A stretch of 64,000 nucleotides of DNA from an uncultured Lachnospira sp. (GCA_910589305.1 CAJUTV010000002.1:1-64000), one strand, 5' to 3'; counted from the stretch's first letter, positions 17,032 through 27,456 are shown. The notes: generated by a model not told the origin, from the sequence alone. Made by a program: numbers and translations.

Positions 17032-18672
17032 ATGATTAGTGCAAATAATGTCACTCTTCGTATTGGAAAAAAAGCATTGTTTGAGGATGTTAACATTAAG
17101 TTTACAGAGGGAAACTGTTATGGACTCATTGGTGCTAATGGTGCTGGAAAGTCAACGTTTTTAAAGATATTGACAGGTCAAATTGAACCAAGTAAGGGAG
17201 ATGTGTCTATTACACCAGGTCAAAGACTGTCTTTTTTGGAGCAAGACCATTTTAAATATGATGATTGTGTTGTTTTAGATACGGTTATTCGAGGCAATGA
17301 ACGTTTATATCAGATAATGAAAGAAAAAGAAGCTATCTATGCCAAAGAGGATTTTACAGAGGAAGATGGCAATAAAGCAAGTGAATTAGAGGCTGAATTT
17401 GCCGATATGAATGGCTGGGAAGCAGAATCGGATGCAGCACAGCTTTTGAATGGACTAGGTGTAACAACCGATTTACATGATAAATTGATGTCTGAATTAA
17501 ATGGTAGTGAAAAGGTAAAAGTTTTGCTTGCAAAGGCATTGTTTGGCAATCCAGATATTTTACTTCTCGATGAGCCAACAAACCATCTTGACCTTGATGC
17601 GATTGCATGGCTTGAAGAATTTTTAATTAATTTTGAAAATACAGTTATAGTTGTCTCACATGACCGCTATTTTTTAAATAAAGTTTGTACGCAGATTGCA
17701 GATATTGATTATGCTAAGATTCAGTTATATGCAGGAAATTATGACTTTTGGTATGAATCAAGTCAGCTTTTAATAAAACAGATGAAAGAGGCAAACAAGA
17801 AAAAAGAAGAAAAGATTAAAGAATTGCAGGAGTTTATTCAGAGATTCTCTGCAAATGCTTCTAAGTCAAAGCAAGCTACATCACGTAAACGTGCATTGGA
17901 AAAGATTGAGTTAGATGAGATTAAGCCTTCTAGCAGAAAGTATCCATATATTGATTTTAGACCACAGCGTGAGATTGGCAATGAAGTTCTTTCTGTCACA
18001 GGTATTTCTAAAACAATTGATGGCGTAAAGGTTTTGGATAATATTTCCTTTATTGTCAATCATGATGATAAGATTGCCTTTGTAGGCTCCAATGAATTTG
18101 CAACAACGACATTGTTTAAAATTCTTGCAGGTGAGATGGAACCAGATGAAGGTGAGTACAAATGGGGTATAACAACATCAATGGCATATTTTCCAAAAGA
18201 TAGTGCTGCTGAGTTTAATAGAGAAGATACGATTGTTGAATGGTTGACACAATATTCACCAGACCCAGACCCAACCTATGTAAGAGGATTTTTGGGAAGG
18301 ATGTTGTTTGCAGGGGAAGACGGTGTGAAAAAAGTTAAAGTATTGTCAGGAGGAGAGAAAGTTCGATGTCTGATTTCCAAGATGATGATAATGGGGGCAA
18401 ATGTACTTATATTTGATGACCCTACGAATCATTTGGACATGGAATCAATCACCGCTTTAAATAATGGCTTAATTAAATTTTCAGGTGTTTCACTGTTTAC
18501 ATCACATGACCATCAATTTATACAAACAACAGCAAATCGAATTATGGAGATTGTGCCAAGTGGTCAGCTTATTGATAAAATTACAACATATGATGAATAT
18601 CTTGAAAGTGATGATATGGCAAGAAAGCGTCAGGGTTTTGCACAAAATAACAGTGATGAAGATGAAGATTGA
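17032..18672 (+). CDS. ABC-F ATPase, YkpA/YbiT-like
   Basis: 546 residues with two ATP-binding domains joined by a charged linker (about 240-310) and no membrane segments, as in ABC-F proteins that act on ribosomes. Domain 1 has Walker A GANGAGKST near 38 and LLLDEPTNHLD near 180, with signature LNGSEKV. Domain 2 has the signature LSGGEKV and IFDDPTNHLD. Its Walker A reads VGSNEFATTTLFKIL, with Thr358 (ACA) where this subfamily normally has Lys. The second site may therefore bind ATP poorly. GGAGG precedes ATG 17032, and a good promoter lies at 16958-16987. The C-terminal tail is acidic. The exact ribosomal role is not deducible. Confidence 0.88.
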   Translation: MISANNVTLRIGKKALFEDVNIKFTEGNCYGLIGANGAGKSTFLKILTGQIEPSKGDVSITPGQRLSFLEQDHFKYDDCVVLDTVIRGNERLYQIMKEKEAIYAKEDFTEEDGNKASELEAEFADMNGWEAESDAAQLLNGLGVTTDLHDKLMSELNGSEKVKVLLAKALFGNPDILLLDEPTNHLDLDAIAWLEEFLINFENTVIVVSHDRYFLNKVCTQIADIDYAKIQLYAGNYDFWYESSQLLIKQMKEANKKKEEKIKELQEFIQRFSANASKSKQATSRKRALEKIELDEIKPSSRKYPYIDFRPQREIGNEVLSVTGISKTIDGVKVLDNISFIVNHDDKIAFVGSNEFATTTLFKILAGEMEPDEGEYKWGITTSMAYFPKDSAAEFNREDTIVEWLTQYSPDPDPTYVRGFLGRMLFAGEDGVKKVKVLSGGEKVRCLISKMMIMGANVLIFDDPTNHLDMESITALNNGLIKFSGVSLFTSHDHQFIQTTANRIMEIVPSGQLIDKITTYDEYLESDDMARKRQGFAQNNSDEDED

Positions 18673-18770
18673 TATAAAAGTATAAAATATATATTTAAGA
18701 TATAATTATATAAAATGTATGAATATGAAATATATAAATATCTAAAATAATTATGCTTTTATATAGGGTG

Positions 18771-18810
18771 AGGTTCAATGGATAACGAAAAGTTATTCGT
18801 TGAACCTTTT
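18771..18810 (+). terminator. Terminator after the ABC-F gene
   Basis: AGGTTCAA (18771-18778) and GATAAC pair with GTTAT and TTGAACCT (ending 18807), followed by TTT. It overlaps the -35 of the ftsK promoter. Confidence 0.8.
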
Positions 18811-18828
18811 GGTTTTAAATGGTATAAT
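18800..18828 (+). promoter_or_regulatory. Promoter of the FtsK/SpoIIIE gene
   Basis: TTGAAC (18800-18805), 17 bases, TATAAT (18823-18828). The -35 lies in the 3' arm of the upstream terminator. Confidence 0.65.
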
Positions 18829-18871
18829 TGAGTAATGTGCGTGAAACATATGAAATGGAGGATTTTTAAAG

Positions 18872-21832
18872 ATGGCAGCTAGAAAAATATCAAAAGCCAT
18901 TGATAGTGAAAATAAGAGTAAAACAATAAAAAATCCAAATACAAAAACAACAAGTGTAAAACGTGGTTCAAAAAGCGCATCATCAGGTAAAAAGACAGCT
19001 CAAAGAAAAAGTCCTTCTAAAACAAAAAAGAATATAAAAACATCGAGCAGTAATAAAATAGTGGATGAATTTCTTGTTCTGATTGCATGTGCAGTTACAC
19101 TGTTATTATTTTTAAGTAATTATAATTTAGCAGGAAGTTTTGGGAATGGAATCAAATGGTTTATGTTTGGTTTGTTGGGAGTAATGGAATATATCTTTCC
19201 ATTTGTGCTTGGAATAACGATTGTTTTTATGATTTCTAATAAGGATATTATAGCCGTTGCAAGGATAAAAACAATTGCCGTTTATGTTTTAATGATTCTA
19301 TTGTCAGCAGCATGGCAAAGAATCAATAATAATCCAGATATCACATCAACATCGGTTATACAATTTTATGTAGTTAGTGCAAATGATAAAGTGGGAGGCG
19401 GATTTTTTGGTGGATTGTTGTGTAAAATTATGGCACCGTTAGGCACGCTTGGAACAATGGTGATTCTTGTTATATTTGCAATATTATGTATTGTAATTAT
19501 AACAGAGCGTTCTTTTATTAATGGCATCCGAAACATAAAAAAAAGCGGAACCCGTATGGCTCATGTGGCAAAACAAGATTATGATATATATAGAGAACAT
19601 TCTAATGAACATATATCTGCTTGGTATGATGAAGACATTGATAATGAGGAATCGGAGGCAGAGTATCTTGAAAGGCGGCGCAAACTTAAGGAAGAAAAAC
19701 ATAGGGAGCGTTTGCTAAGAGAACAACAAGATATCAAAGCACGTGAAGAACGGGCAAAGAGGCGTATGGCAAAGAAGGCACGAGGAATCACCGTAGATAC
19801 AGAACTTCCAAGAGAGCTGGAAAACATTGCGCCAGAAAGTATTGATATACATGAGATTATGTCTTATACAGATATCAATGACCAATATTCACAAGATATA
19901 TATGAGCCTGATTATATAGAGTTAGAAAAAAATACATATGGCAGGAAAAAGGCAGAACCTAGTCTAGTACAAACTTCACCATTTGTTGATAGAGATATGG
20001 CAAATGAGACAGAAGAATTATCTTTAGAAGAGATAGATATATTGGATGAGGAAAATATATTAAATCAAAATGTATTTAATGAACATATATCAAATCAAAG
20101 CATGATACAGCAAAGTACATTGCAGCAAAATGTATTGAATCAAAATATATCTAAAAGTTTAACACAAAAAGAACAAGGCGTTGTGGAAAGACAAGCAATA
20201 TCTGAAGAGCAACAAAGAGTAGGGCTAAAAACAATAGAACCAGAAACAATAGAACAATCAATGCCTTTAAGAGAGTCAAAACCTATAGAACAACATAAGG
20301 CGATAGAGAGCGAAAAATTAATAACACAGGGAGAAAATAATCAATCAGTTCTTCAGTCCTATAAGGCTCCGCCAATGGATTTATTAAGTTTGCCAAAGAA
20401 AAAAGGGAAAGGCAATATTGAGATGGAAAATAAGGCTACAGCGATTCGGTTGCAGCAGACCTTACAAAATTTTGGTGTGAAGGTAACAATAACTAATATC
20501 AGTTGTGGACCATCGGTTACAAGATATGAATTGCAGCCTGAGCAGGGCGTTAAAGTAAGTAAAATTGTCTCACTGGCAGACGATATTAAATTGAATCTTG
20601 CGGCAGCAGATATAAGAATTGAGGCGCCTATTCCCGGAAAGGCAGCAATTGGTATTGAGGTTCCAAACAAAGAGGCAGGAAGTGTGGGGTTAAGGGAGCT
20701 GCTAGAAGATGATGCATTTACTGGCAATAGTTCAAAAATTGCATTTGCTGCTGGAAAAGATATTGCAGGCAAACCGATTGTAGCCGATATTGCAAAGATG
20801 CCGCATTTGCTGATTGCAGGTGCTACAGGTTCCGGTAAATCGGTATGTATTAATACAATTATTATGAGTATATTGTATAAGGCAAGACCTGATGAAGTAA
20901 AGTTGATTATGGTAGACCCTAAAGTGGTTGAATTAAGTGTTTACAATGGAATACCACATTTGCTGGCTCCGGTTGTAACAGACCCAAAGAAAGCTTCTGG
21001 TGCGTTAAATTGGGCTGTTGCTGAGATGACAGATAGATATAAAAAGTTTGCGCAGATGGGTGTGCGAAACTTAAAAGGTTATAATGCGGAAATTCAGAAA
21101 ATATCCACAGCACAAATTCAGACAACTCCTGATTCACAAAAACAAGAAAAGCCTGAAAAAATGCCAGAAATTGTTATTATTATTGACGAGTTAGCGGATT
21201 TGATGATGGTAGCACCAGGAGAAGTTGAAGATGCGATATGTCGTCTTGCACAGTTGGCACGTGCAGCAGGTATTCATCTTGTTATTGCAACACAAAGACC
21301 ATCTGTGAATGTTATAACAGGTATTATTAAAGCAAATGTTCCGTCAAGAATTGCATTTTCGGTGTCATCAGGTGTGGATTCAAGAACAATTATTGATATG
21401 AATGGTGCTGAAAAATTGTTAGGTAAGGGTGATATGTTATTCTTTCCTTCAGGATATCCAAAGCCTGTGAGAGTTCAAGGCGCATTTGTATCCGATGAAG
21501 AAGTCAGCAATGTTGTTGATTATCTTAAACAAAATATGGTGGAAGAGGTTGTATATAATGAAGATATAACAAATGTTTCTTCGCCTGTAAGTGAAACTGA
21601 AAAAAATAATAATGACAGAGATTCTTTATTTGAAGAGGCAGGACGATTTGTTATTGAAAAAGATAAAGGCTCTATTGGAATGTTACAGCGATATTTCAAG
21701 ATAGGATTTAACAGAGCTGGAAGGATTATGGACCAACTTGCAGAGATGGGTGTTGTAGGTCCAGAGATTGGCACAAAAGCAAGAAAAATACTTATGACAC
21801 AAGAAGAGTTTGAAAATTTGCTGCATCAATAA
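18872..21832 (+). CDS. FtsK/SpoIIIE family DNA translocase
   Basis: 986 residues. A Lys/Ser-rich cytoplasmic start (1-60) is followed by about four membrane helices (65-215) and a long charged, Gln-rich low-complexity linker (about 220-520). The motor domain has Walker A GATGSGKSV near 650 and Walker B IVIIIDELADL near 775. The C-terminal gamma winged helix (about 920-985; IGMLQRYFKIGFNRAGRIMDQL) reads chromosome-orienting octamers in this family. It pumps chromosomal DNA through the septum at division or sporulation. GGAGG precedes ATG 18872. The linker contains several QQN/NQN tracts (near 20090-20150) that look slippage-prone. I cannot tell FtsK from SpoIIIE by sequence alone. Confidence 0.93.
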   Translation: MAARKISKAIDSENKSKTIKNPNTKTTSVKRGSKSASSGKKTAQRKSPSKTKKNIKTSSSNKIVDEFLVLIACAVTLLLFLSNYNLAGSFGNGIKWFMFGLLGVMEYIFPFVLGITIVFMISNKDIIAVARIKTIAVYVLMILLSAAWQRINNNPDITSTSVIQFYVVSANDKVGGGFFGGLLCKIMAPLGTLGTMVILVIFAILCIVIITERSFINGIRNIKKSGTRMAHVAKQDYDIYREHSNEHISAWYDEDIDNEESEAEYLERRRKLKEEKHRERLLREQQDIKAREERAKRRMAKKARGITVDTELPRELENIAPESIDIHEIMSYTDINDQYSQDIYEPDYIELEKNTYGRKKAEPSLVQTSPFVDRDMANETEELSLEEIDILDEENILNQNVFNEHISNQSMIQQSTLQQNVLNQNISKSLTQKEQGVVERQAISEEQQRVGLKTIEPETIEQSMPLRESKPIEQHKAIESEKLITQGENNQSVLQSYKAPPMDLLSLPKKKGKGNIEMENKATAIRLQQTLQNFGVKVTITNISCGPSVTRYELQPEQGVKVSKIVSLADDIKLNLAAADIRIEAPIPGKAAIGIEVPNKEAGSVGLRELLEDDAFTGNSSKIAFAAGKDIAGKPIVADIAKMPHLLIAGATGSGKSVCINTIIMSILYKARPDEVKLIMVDPKVVELSVYNGIPHLLAPVVTDPKKASGALNWAVAEMTDRYKKFAQMGVRNLKGYNAEIQKISTAQIQTTPDSQKQEKPEKMPEIVIIIDELADLMMVAPGEVEDAICRLAQLARAAGIHLVIATQRPSVNVITGIIKANVPSRIAFSVSSGVDSRTIIDMNGAEKLLGKGDMLFFPSGYPKPVRVQGAFVSDEEVSNVVDYLKQNMVEEVVYNEDITNVSSPVSETEKNNNDRDSLFEEAGRFVIEKDKGSIGMLQRYFKIGFNRAGRIMDQLAEMGVVGPEIGTKARKILMTQEEFENLLHQ

Positions 21833-21847
21833 TTTAAGAAAGAATAG

Positions 21848-21973
21848 ATTGAAAATTGAAATTTTCAATTACAAGATTTGTGTCTGTGCGTTGCTTGTCA
21901 CAAATCTGTAAAAACAAAACTTGAAAAATTTTGTTTTTTGTATCAATAAAGCAGTGCAGAAATGAGGATAAAT
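21848..21973 (+). promoter_or_regulatory. Structured leader with candidate loop-to-RBS pseudoknot (copy 2, fhs)
   Basis: Hairpin A is ATTGAAAAT (21848-21856) / ATTTTCAAT (21861-21869). Hairpin B is AGATTTGTG (21874-21882) / CACAAATCT (21899-21907). Hairpin C is AAAAACAAAA/TTTTGTTTTT (21910-21938), terminator-like. AAGCAGTGCAG (21949-21959) lies next to the Shine-Dalgarno TGAGGA. Loop B reads CTGTGC-GT-TGCTT and can pair with that segment: six pairs, two bulged bases, five pairs. All stems keep pairing while differing from copy 1. Confidence 0.55.
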
Positions 21974-23653
21974 ATGGGTGTAAAAAGTGATATCGAAATA
22001 GCTCAAGAAGCAAAATTACAAAATATAACAGAGGTTGCTGCAAAGGTTGGGATACTAGAAGATGAATTAGAACTATATGGAAAATATAAGGCAAAGCTTT
22101 CAGATGATGTGATAAAAAAATTTTCGGATAAGCCGGACGGAAAGCTTGTTTTAGTGACAGCGATTAATCCAACGCCTGCTGGAGAAGGAAAAACAACCGT
22201 CAGCATTGGGCTTACAGAAGGGCTGAATAAGATGGGGGTAAAGGCGGTTGCAGCATTAAGAGAACCATCATTAGGTCCATGCTTTGGCATAAAGGGCGGC
22301 GCTGCTGGCGGCGGATATGCGCAAGTTGTTCCAATGGAGGATTTAAATTTACATTTTACGGGGGATTTTCATGCGATTACGGCTGCCAATAATCTGCTTG
22401 CAGCAATGTTAGACAATCATATTATGCATGGCAATGAACTTCGTATTGATACAAAACGAGTTGTTTGGAAACGTTGTCTGGATATGAATGACAGAGCATT
22501 GCGAAACATTATTGTAGGTATGGGGGCAAAGACGGACGGTGTTGTTCGAGAAGACCATTTTATTATCACCGTTGCTTCTGAGATTATGGCTATTTTATGT
22601 CTGGCTGAAGATATGGCAGATTTAAAAAAGCGACTTGGAAAAATTATTGTTGCATATAATACAGAAGGAAATCCAGTTACAGCACAAGATTTAAAAGCAA
22701 CAGGCTCAATGGCGGCATTACTTAAAGATGCAATGAAACCGAATATGATACAGACATTAGAAAATACACCTGTACTTATACATGGAGGACCATTTGCTAA
22801 TATTGCACATGGCTGTAATTCGGTGAGAGCAACCAAGTTGGCGTTAAAGCTTGGCGATGTCGCTGTGACGGAGGCTGGATTTGGTGCGGATTTAGGTGCA
22901 GAGAAATTTATGGATATCAAATGCAGACTTGCTGGATTAAAACCAGATGCTGTGGTGCTTGTTGCCACCATTCGAGCATTAAAATATAATGGCGGTGTTC
23001 CTAAAGAACAATTAGGAGAGGAAAATATAGAGGCATTAAAAGCAGGAATTGTCAATTTAGATAAGCATATTGAAAATATACAAAAATATGGTGTTCCTGT
23101 TGTTGTCACACTCAATCAATTTATTACAGATACAGATGATGAATACTCTTTTGTAAAAAGACATTGTGAGGAGAAAGGCTGTGAATTTGCGATAGCTAAA
23201 GTGTGGGCGCAAGGCGGCGAAGGCGGGTTAGATCTGGCAAAAAAAGTGATGGATACATTGTCTGTAAAAGAATCCAATTTTAAACCAATATATGAGGATA
23301 CATTAAGTATTGCTGAAAAAATAGAAAAAATTTCCAGAGAAATTTATGGCGCAGATGGTGTAGAATATTCCGATGCTGCAAAAAATGAATTAGAACGTAT
23401 CACAAAGATGGGATATGCTCATTTTCCAGTGTGCATGGCAAAAACACAGTATTCCTTGTCTGATAATGCAAGTTTGTTAGGCAGACCGCAGGGATTTAAC
23501 ATTTCGGTCAGAGAAGTTTATGTCAATGCAGGTGCAGGATTTGTTGTAGCTATTACAGGAAAAATTTTAACGATGCCGGGACTTCCAAAGTCACCTGCTG
23601 CACAACGAATTGATTATGATGAAGAAAAAAATCGTATTGTTGGGCTGTTTTAG
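21974..23653 (+). CDS. fhs: Formate-tetrahydrofolate ligase
   Basis: 559 residues, the usual family length. It makes 10-formyl-THF from formate, THF and ATP in the cytosol, feeding purine synthesis, the acetyl-CoA pathway in acetogens, and Met-tRNA formylation. Visible motifs are NPTPAGEGKTT (nucleotide loop near 67), the Gly-rich GIKGGAAGGGYAQV, and the conserved EAGFGADLGAEKF. ATG 21974 is preferred over ATG 21962, which lies within the Shine-Dalgarno TGAGGA. Its product is the formyl donor used by Fmt, encoded 4.5 kb downstream. It has a structured leader with a terminator-like hairpin. MurE follows after 18 bases, so the two are probably co-transcribed. Confidence 0.95.
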   Translation: MGVKSDIEIAQEAKLQNITEVAAKVGILEDELELYGKYKAKLSDDVIKKFSDKPDGKLVLVTAINPTPAGEGKTTVSIGLTEGLNKMGVKAVAALREPSLGPCFGIKGGAAGGGYAQVVPMEDLNLHFTGDFHAITAANNLLAAMLDNHIMHGNELRIDTKRVVWKRCLDMNDRALRNIIVGMGAKTDGVVREDHFIITVASEIMAILCLAEDMADLKKRLGKIIVAYNTEGNPVTAQDLKATGSMAALLKDAMKPNMIQTLENTPVLIHGGPFANIAHGCNSVRATKLALKLGDVAVTEAGFGADLGAEKFMDIKCRLAGLKPDAVVLVATIRALKYNGGVPKEQLGEENIEALKAGIVNLDKHIENIQKYGVPVVVTLNQFITDTDDEYSFVKRHCEEKGCEFAIAKVWAQGGEGGLDLAKKVMDTLSVKESNFKPIYEDTLSIAEKIEKISREIYGADGVEYSDAAKNELERITKMGYAHFPVCMAKTQYSLSDNASLLGRPQGFNISVREVYVNAGAGFVVAITGKILTMPGLPKSPAAQRIDYDEEKNRIVGLF

Positions 23654-23671
23654 TCAGAATAGGAGGCGTTT

Positions 23672-25183
23672 TTGTTATTAGCAAAGTTAATTGAAAAGTT
23701 GAATTATGAAGTAAAACAAGGAGAATTGTCGGTTGAAGTTGCTGGTTTGACTTCGGATTCACGAAATGTTGTAAATCATGGGGTGTTTGTTGCTATTGTG
23801 GGAGCTAAAAGTGATGGTCATGATTATTTGGAACATGTTATTGAAAAAAATGTTGCGGCAGTGATTGTACAAAAAGGTGCTAAGCTGCCAGAACATATTT
23901 CAGACAATGTTACAGTGATTATTACAGATAATACACGATTAGCGTTAGCGTATACTGCTGCTGCTTATTATGAATATCCAGCAAAACAATTATTTACAAT
24001 AGGAATAACAGGAACAAAAGGAAAAACAACAACTACATATATGATTAAAAATGTGTTGGAAGCATGTGGCATTAAGACGGGATTGATTGGCACGATTGAG
24101 ACAATTATAGGCGATGAGTCTATACCTGCTTCGAACACAACGCCAGAATCTATTAAAATCCATGAAACATTTGCAAAAATGGTAAAAAAGGGTATTAAAG
24201 CCGTTGTTATGGAGGTGTCCTCTCAAGGATTAAAGCTTGATAGAACAGCAGGAATTGAGTTTGATATTGGTGTATTTACCAATTTAGAACCCGACCATAT
24301 CGGACCTAATGAGCATGAATCGTTTGAGGACTATTTGTATTGTAAATCACTGTTATTTAAACAGTGTAAACTTGGCATTGTCAATGGTGATGATAAATAT
24401 ACAAAACAAATATTAGACGGGGCATTATGTAAAGTTGAAAGTTATGGCTTACAAAATACATGTGATTTGTATGCCGAACATATCAAGCTTTTCCATGAAA
24501 ATGGAAAAATTGGATTAAATTATGAGTGTAAAGGATTGCTTGATATTCCAATACATTTAAATTTGCCAGGTAAGTTTTCGGTGTATAATTCTCTTTGTGC
24601 CATTGCTGTTACAAGACATCTTGGTGTCAATGCAGATACGCTGGCAGAGGTTATAAAAGATGTCAAGGTCAAAGGCAGAGTGGAGCTTGTTAAAGTTTCG
24701 GAAAGCTTTTCTTTAATGATAGATTATGCACACAATGCAATGTCCTTAAAAAGTATATTGACAACATTAAAAGAATACAAACCGAATCGTTTGGTCTGTC
24801 TTTTTGGCTGCGGAGGCAATCGTTCAAAAGACAGAAGATATGAGATGGGGAAGGTTTCCGGCGAATTAGCGGATTTTACGATTATTACATCTGATAATCC
24901 ACGTTTTGAAAAGCCGGAGATAATTATAAAAGATATTGAGTCTTCCCTCAGTAAGGTTACAGATTCCTATACTACAATTATAGATAGAGCCGAAGCAATA
25001 AAATATGCTATCGGTTCAGGAAAGCCTGGCGATATTATTATTATAGCGGGTAAGGGACATGAAGATTATCAAGAAATAGAGGGTGTTAAGTATCCTATGG
25101 ATGAGCGGACTCTCGTTGCAGATGCTGTAAAACAGCTAAAAGAAGAAGGAGTACAAGGACTGAGCTTCGGAATGGAGGATTAA
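23672..25183 (+). CDS. murE: UDP-MurNAc-tripeptide synthetase (MurE)
   Basis: 503 residues. It adds the third stem residue to UDP-MurNAc-L-Ala-D-Glu with ATP during peptidoglycan precursor synthesis. The ATP loop GTKGKTTTTYM is near 112, followed by NTTPES and GCGGNRSKDRR. The substrate motif SDNPRFEKP has the DNPR form characteristic of enzymes adding meso-diaminopimelate rather than lysine. It starts at TTG 23672 behind AGGAGG and overlaps priA by the TAATG at its stop. It is separated from the rest of the mur genes at 58-64 kb. Confidence 0.93.
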   Translation: MLLAKLIEKLNYEVKQGELSVEVAGLTSDSRNVVNHGVFVAIVGAKSDGHDYLEHVIEKNVAAVIVQKGAKLPEHISDNVTVIITDNTRLALAYTAAAYYEYPAKQLFTIGITGTKGKTTTTYMIKNVLEACGIKTGLIGTIETIIGDESIPASNTTPESIKIHETFAKMVKKGIKAVVMEVSSQGLKLDRTAGIEFDIGVFTNLEPDHIGPNEHESFEDYLYCKSLLFKQCKLGIVNGDDKYTKQILDGALCKVESYGLQNTCDLYAEHIKLFHENGKIGLNYECKGLLDIPIHLNLPGKFSVYNSLCAIAVTRHLGVNADTLAEVIKDVKVKGRVELVKVSESFSLMIDYAHNAMSLKSILTTLKEYKPNRLVCLFGCGGNRSKDRRYEMGKVSGELADFTIITSDNPRFEKPEIIIKDIESSLSKVTDSYTTIIDRAEAIKYAIGSGKPGDIIIIAGKGHEDYQEIEGVKYPMDERTLVADAVKQLKEEGVQGLSFGMED

Positions 25184-27456
25184 TGTACGCCGATATCATA
25201 GTGGATATATCCCATGAACATTTGGACAAAACATTTCAATATGCAGTTCCAGACCATTTACTTGATAAGGTTGACATAGGGGTTATGGTGAATGTTCCAT
25301 TTGGAAGAGGAAATAAAATTATTACAGGATATGTTGTCAATCTCACAAAACAGCCTTCATATGATATTTTAAAAATAAAAGATATTAAAGAGGTTGTTGT
25401 ACAGAGAGTAAAAGCCATTGAGCGAATGATTCAATTGGCGGCATGGCTGCGCCGCAATTATGGTTCAACGATGAATCAGGCATTAAAGATGGTTATTCCT
25501 GTAAAGGATAAGATACAGGCAAAACAGAAAAAAATGATTTCGCTTGTGGTGTCCAACGAGGAGGCTTGTGCAGCTTTTGAGCAGTTTCAAAAAAAACATG
25601 CAGTAGCTATGGCAAGAGTTATTCAAGCACTGATTAATGAAGGAAAATCCGATGTTTCAGATATTCAAACAAAATTAAATATTACGACAAAGACGATACA
25701 AGCACTTGAAGACAAAGGGCTTGTTCAGGTAGAGACGGCGCATATTTATAGAAATCCTATCAAGGAAACCGTTTTACAGGAAGAAATTATTGAATTAAAT
25801 AATCAGCAAAAAGAGGCTATTCACACCTTTATTGAAGATTATGACAACGAGATAAGAAAAACATATTTATTATATGGGATTACTGGGAGCGGCAAGACAA
25901 ATGTTTATATAGAAATGATACAACATGTTGTGAATCTTGGAAAGCAAGTGATTGTGTTGATACCAGAAATTGCATTGACATTTCAGACCGTACAGCGTTT
26001 TTATAAACGTTTTGGAGATAAAGTATCCATTATGAACTCGCGTATGTCAAAAGGAGAACGATACGACCAGTTTAAAAGAGCAATGGCGGGGGAGATACGT
26101 ATTATGATAGGTCCGCGTTCCGTGTTGTTTACACCGTTTAATCAATTAGGACTTATTGTGATTGATGAAGAGCATGAGACGGCATATAAAAGTGAACAGT
26201 CACCAAAGTATCATGCGCGCGAAACAGCGATTCATATAGCCGAAACCATGTCTGCATCGGTAGTGCTTGGCTCTGCCACGCCTTCACTTGAAAGTTTTTA
26301 CAGAGCAAAGCAAGGTATCTATCAGTTAATGAAATTGGACAAGAGGGCTACAGGTGCAAATCTTCCAAATATTTATGTGGAAGATTTAAGGAAGGAATTA
26401 AATGAAGGAAATCGCTCTATTTTATCAAGAAGACTGGCCGCAATGATTGATGACCGATTAAAAAAGCATCAACAGGTCATCCTTTTTTTAAATAAGCGCG
26501 GGTATGCAGGATTTATTTCTTGCCGGTCTTGTGGGAAGGTGTTTAAATGCCCTCATTGTGATATATCACTTACACATCATATAAACCCTTATGGCAACGA
26601 ATTGGTATGTCATTATTGCGGATACAGACAGCCTGAAATTAAAGAGTGTCCAGAGTGCGGCTCAAAATATGTTTCTGGTTTTCGGGCAGGCACCCAGCAA
26701 GTTGAACAGATGCTTTCTAAAACTTTTCCGAAAGCAAAAATATTGCGTATGGATATGGATACAACGTCTAAAAAAGGCAGTCATGAGGCAATTCTTTCTT
26801 CTTTTGCAAACCATGAAGCCGATATTTTAGTCGGAACGCAGATGATTGTAAAAGGACATGACTTTCCCCATGTTACATTGGTGGGCATATTAGCGGCTGA
26901 TATGTCTTTGTATGTAAGTGATTACAGAGCATCCGAGCGAACGTTTCAACTGTTAGTTCAGGCGGCTGGACGGGCTGGACGAGCAAAAGTACCTGGCGAT
27001 GTAGTGATTCAGACATATACGCCAAATCATTATAGTATTGTGGCAGCAAAAGAGCAAAATTATGAACAGTTTTATGATGAGGAGATTATTTTCCGGCAGA
27101 TGTTGGGGTATCCTCCCATTCAAAATATATTAAAGATAAGTATATCTTCTAAAAATGAAGAGGCATTATTATTGGCTTGTCAGAATATGACTGAGTGGCA
27201 GGATAATATAAAAAATGAACGTACTGTATCAAGTATGGAAAATAATTTAGGAATAAGAATCAATGAAAAAGAAAAGATACAGGTTACAGGACCAATAAAA
27301 GCTCCCATATACAAGTTAAATGATATTTATACACAAATTGTTTTAGTAAAGTCAAAAGATTATGAGATATTGACGGATTTTAAAGATAAATGCGATATGT
27401 ACATTAAAGATAATGTGCTATATAAAAATATCAGTGTTCAATATGATTTTAATTAA
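25183..27456 (+). CDS. priA: Primosomal replication-restart helicase PriA
   Basis: 757 residues. It is a superfamily 2 helicase that reloads the replisome at collapsed forks. The N-terminal DNA-binding domain (1-100; VDISHEHLDKTFQYAVP, VPFGRG) precedes Walker A YGITGSGKTNVY near 230 and DEEH (VIDEEHETAY) near 327. The zinc cluster of eight cysteines (SCRSCGKVFKCPHC, CHYCG, CPECG) spans about 446-486, and helicase motifs V-VI contain GTQMIVKGHDFP and QAAGRAGR. ATG 25183 overlaps the murE stop, suggesting translational coupling. It is followed by a 194-base leader region that ends at def. Confidence 0.95.
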   Translation: MYADIIVDISHEHLDKTFQYAVPDHLLDKVDIGVMVNVPFGRGNKIITGYVVNLTKQPSYDILKIKDIKEVVVQRVKAIERMIQLAAWLRRNYGSTMNQALKMVIPVKDKIQAKQKKMISLVVSNEEACAAFEQFQKKHAVAMARVIQALINEGKSDVSDIQTKLNITTKTIQALEDKGLVQVETAHIYRNPIKETVLQEEIIELNNQQKEAIHTFIEDYDNEIRKTYLLYGITGSGKTNVYIEMIQHVVNLGKQVIVLIPEIALTFQTVQRFYKRFGDKVSIMNSRMSKGERYDQFKRAMAGEIRIMIGPRSVLFTPFNQLGLIVIDEEHETAYKSEQSPKYHARETAIHIAETMSASVVLGSATPSLESFYRAKQGIYQLMKLDKRATGANLPNIYVEDLRKELNEGNRSILSRRLAAMIDDRLKKHQQVILFLNKRGYAGFISCRSCGKVFKCPHCDISLTHHINPYGNELVCHYCGYRQPEIKECPECGSKYVSGFRAGTQQVEQMLSKTFPKAKILRMDMDTTSKKGSHEAILSSFANHEADILVGTQMIVKGHDFPHVTLVGILAADMSLYVSDYRASERTFQLLVQAAGRAGRAKVPGDVVIQTYTPNHYSIVAAKEQNYEQFYDEEIIFRQMLGYPPIQNILKISISSKNEEALLLACQNMTEWQDNIKNERTVSSMENNLGIRINEKEKIQVTGPIKAPIYKLNDIYTQIVLVKSKDYEILTDFKDKCDMYIKDNVLYKNISVQYDFN

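Noticed and set aside
21833..21973. THF or ZTP riboswitch before fhs
   Set aside because: The conserved cores I know for these riboswitches are not visible, and the same leader plan also precedes unrelated genes.
22417..23115. 232-residue minus-strand frame inside fhs
   Set aside because: Antisense to a well-supported conserved gene. Composition is Ser/Ala-rich shadow sequence.
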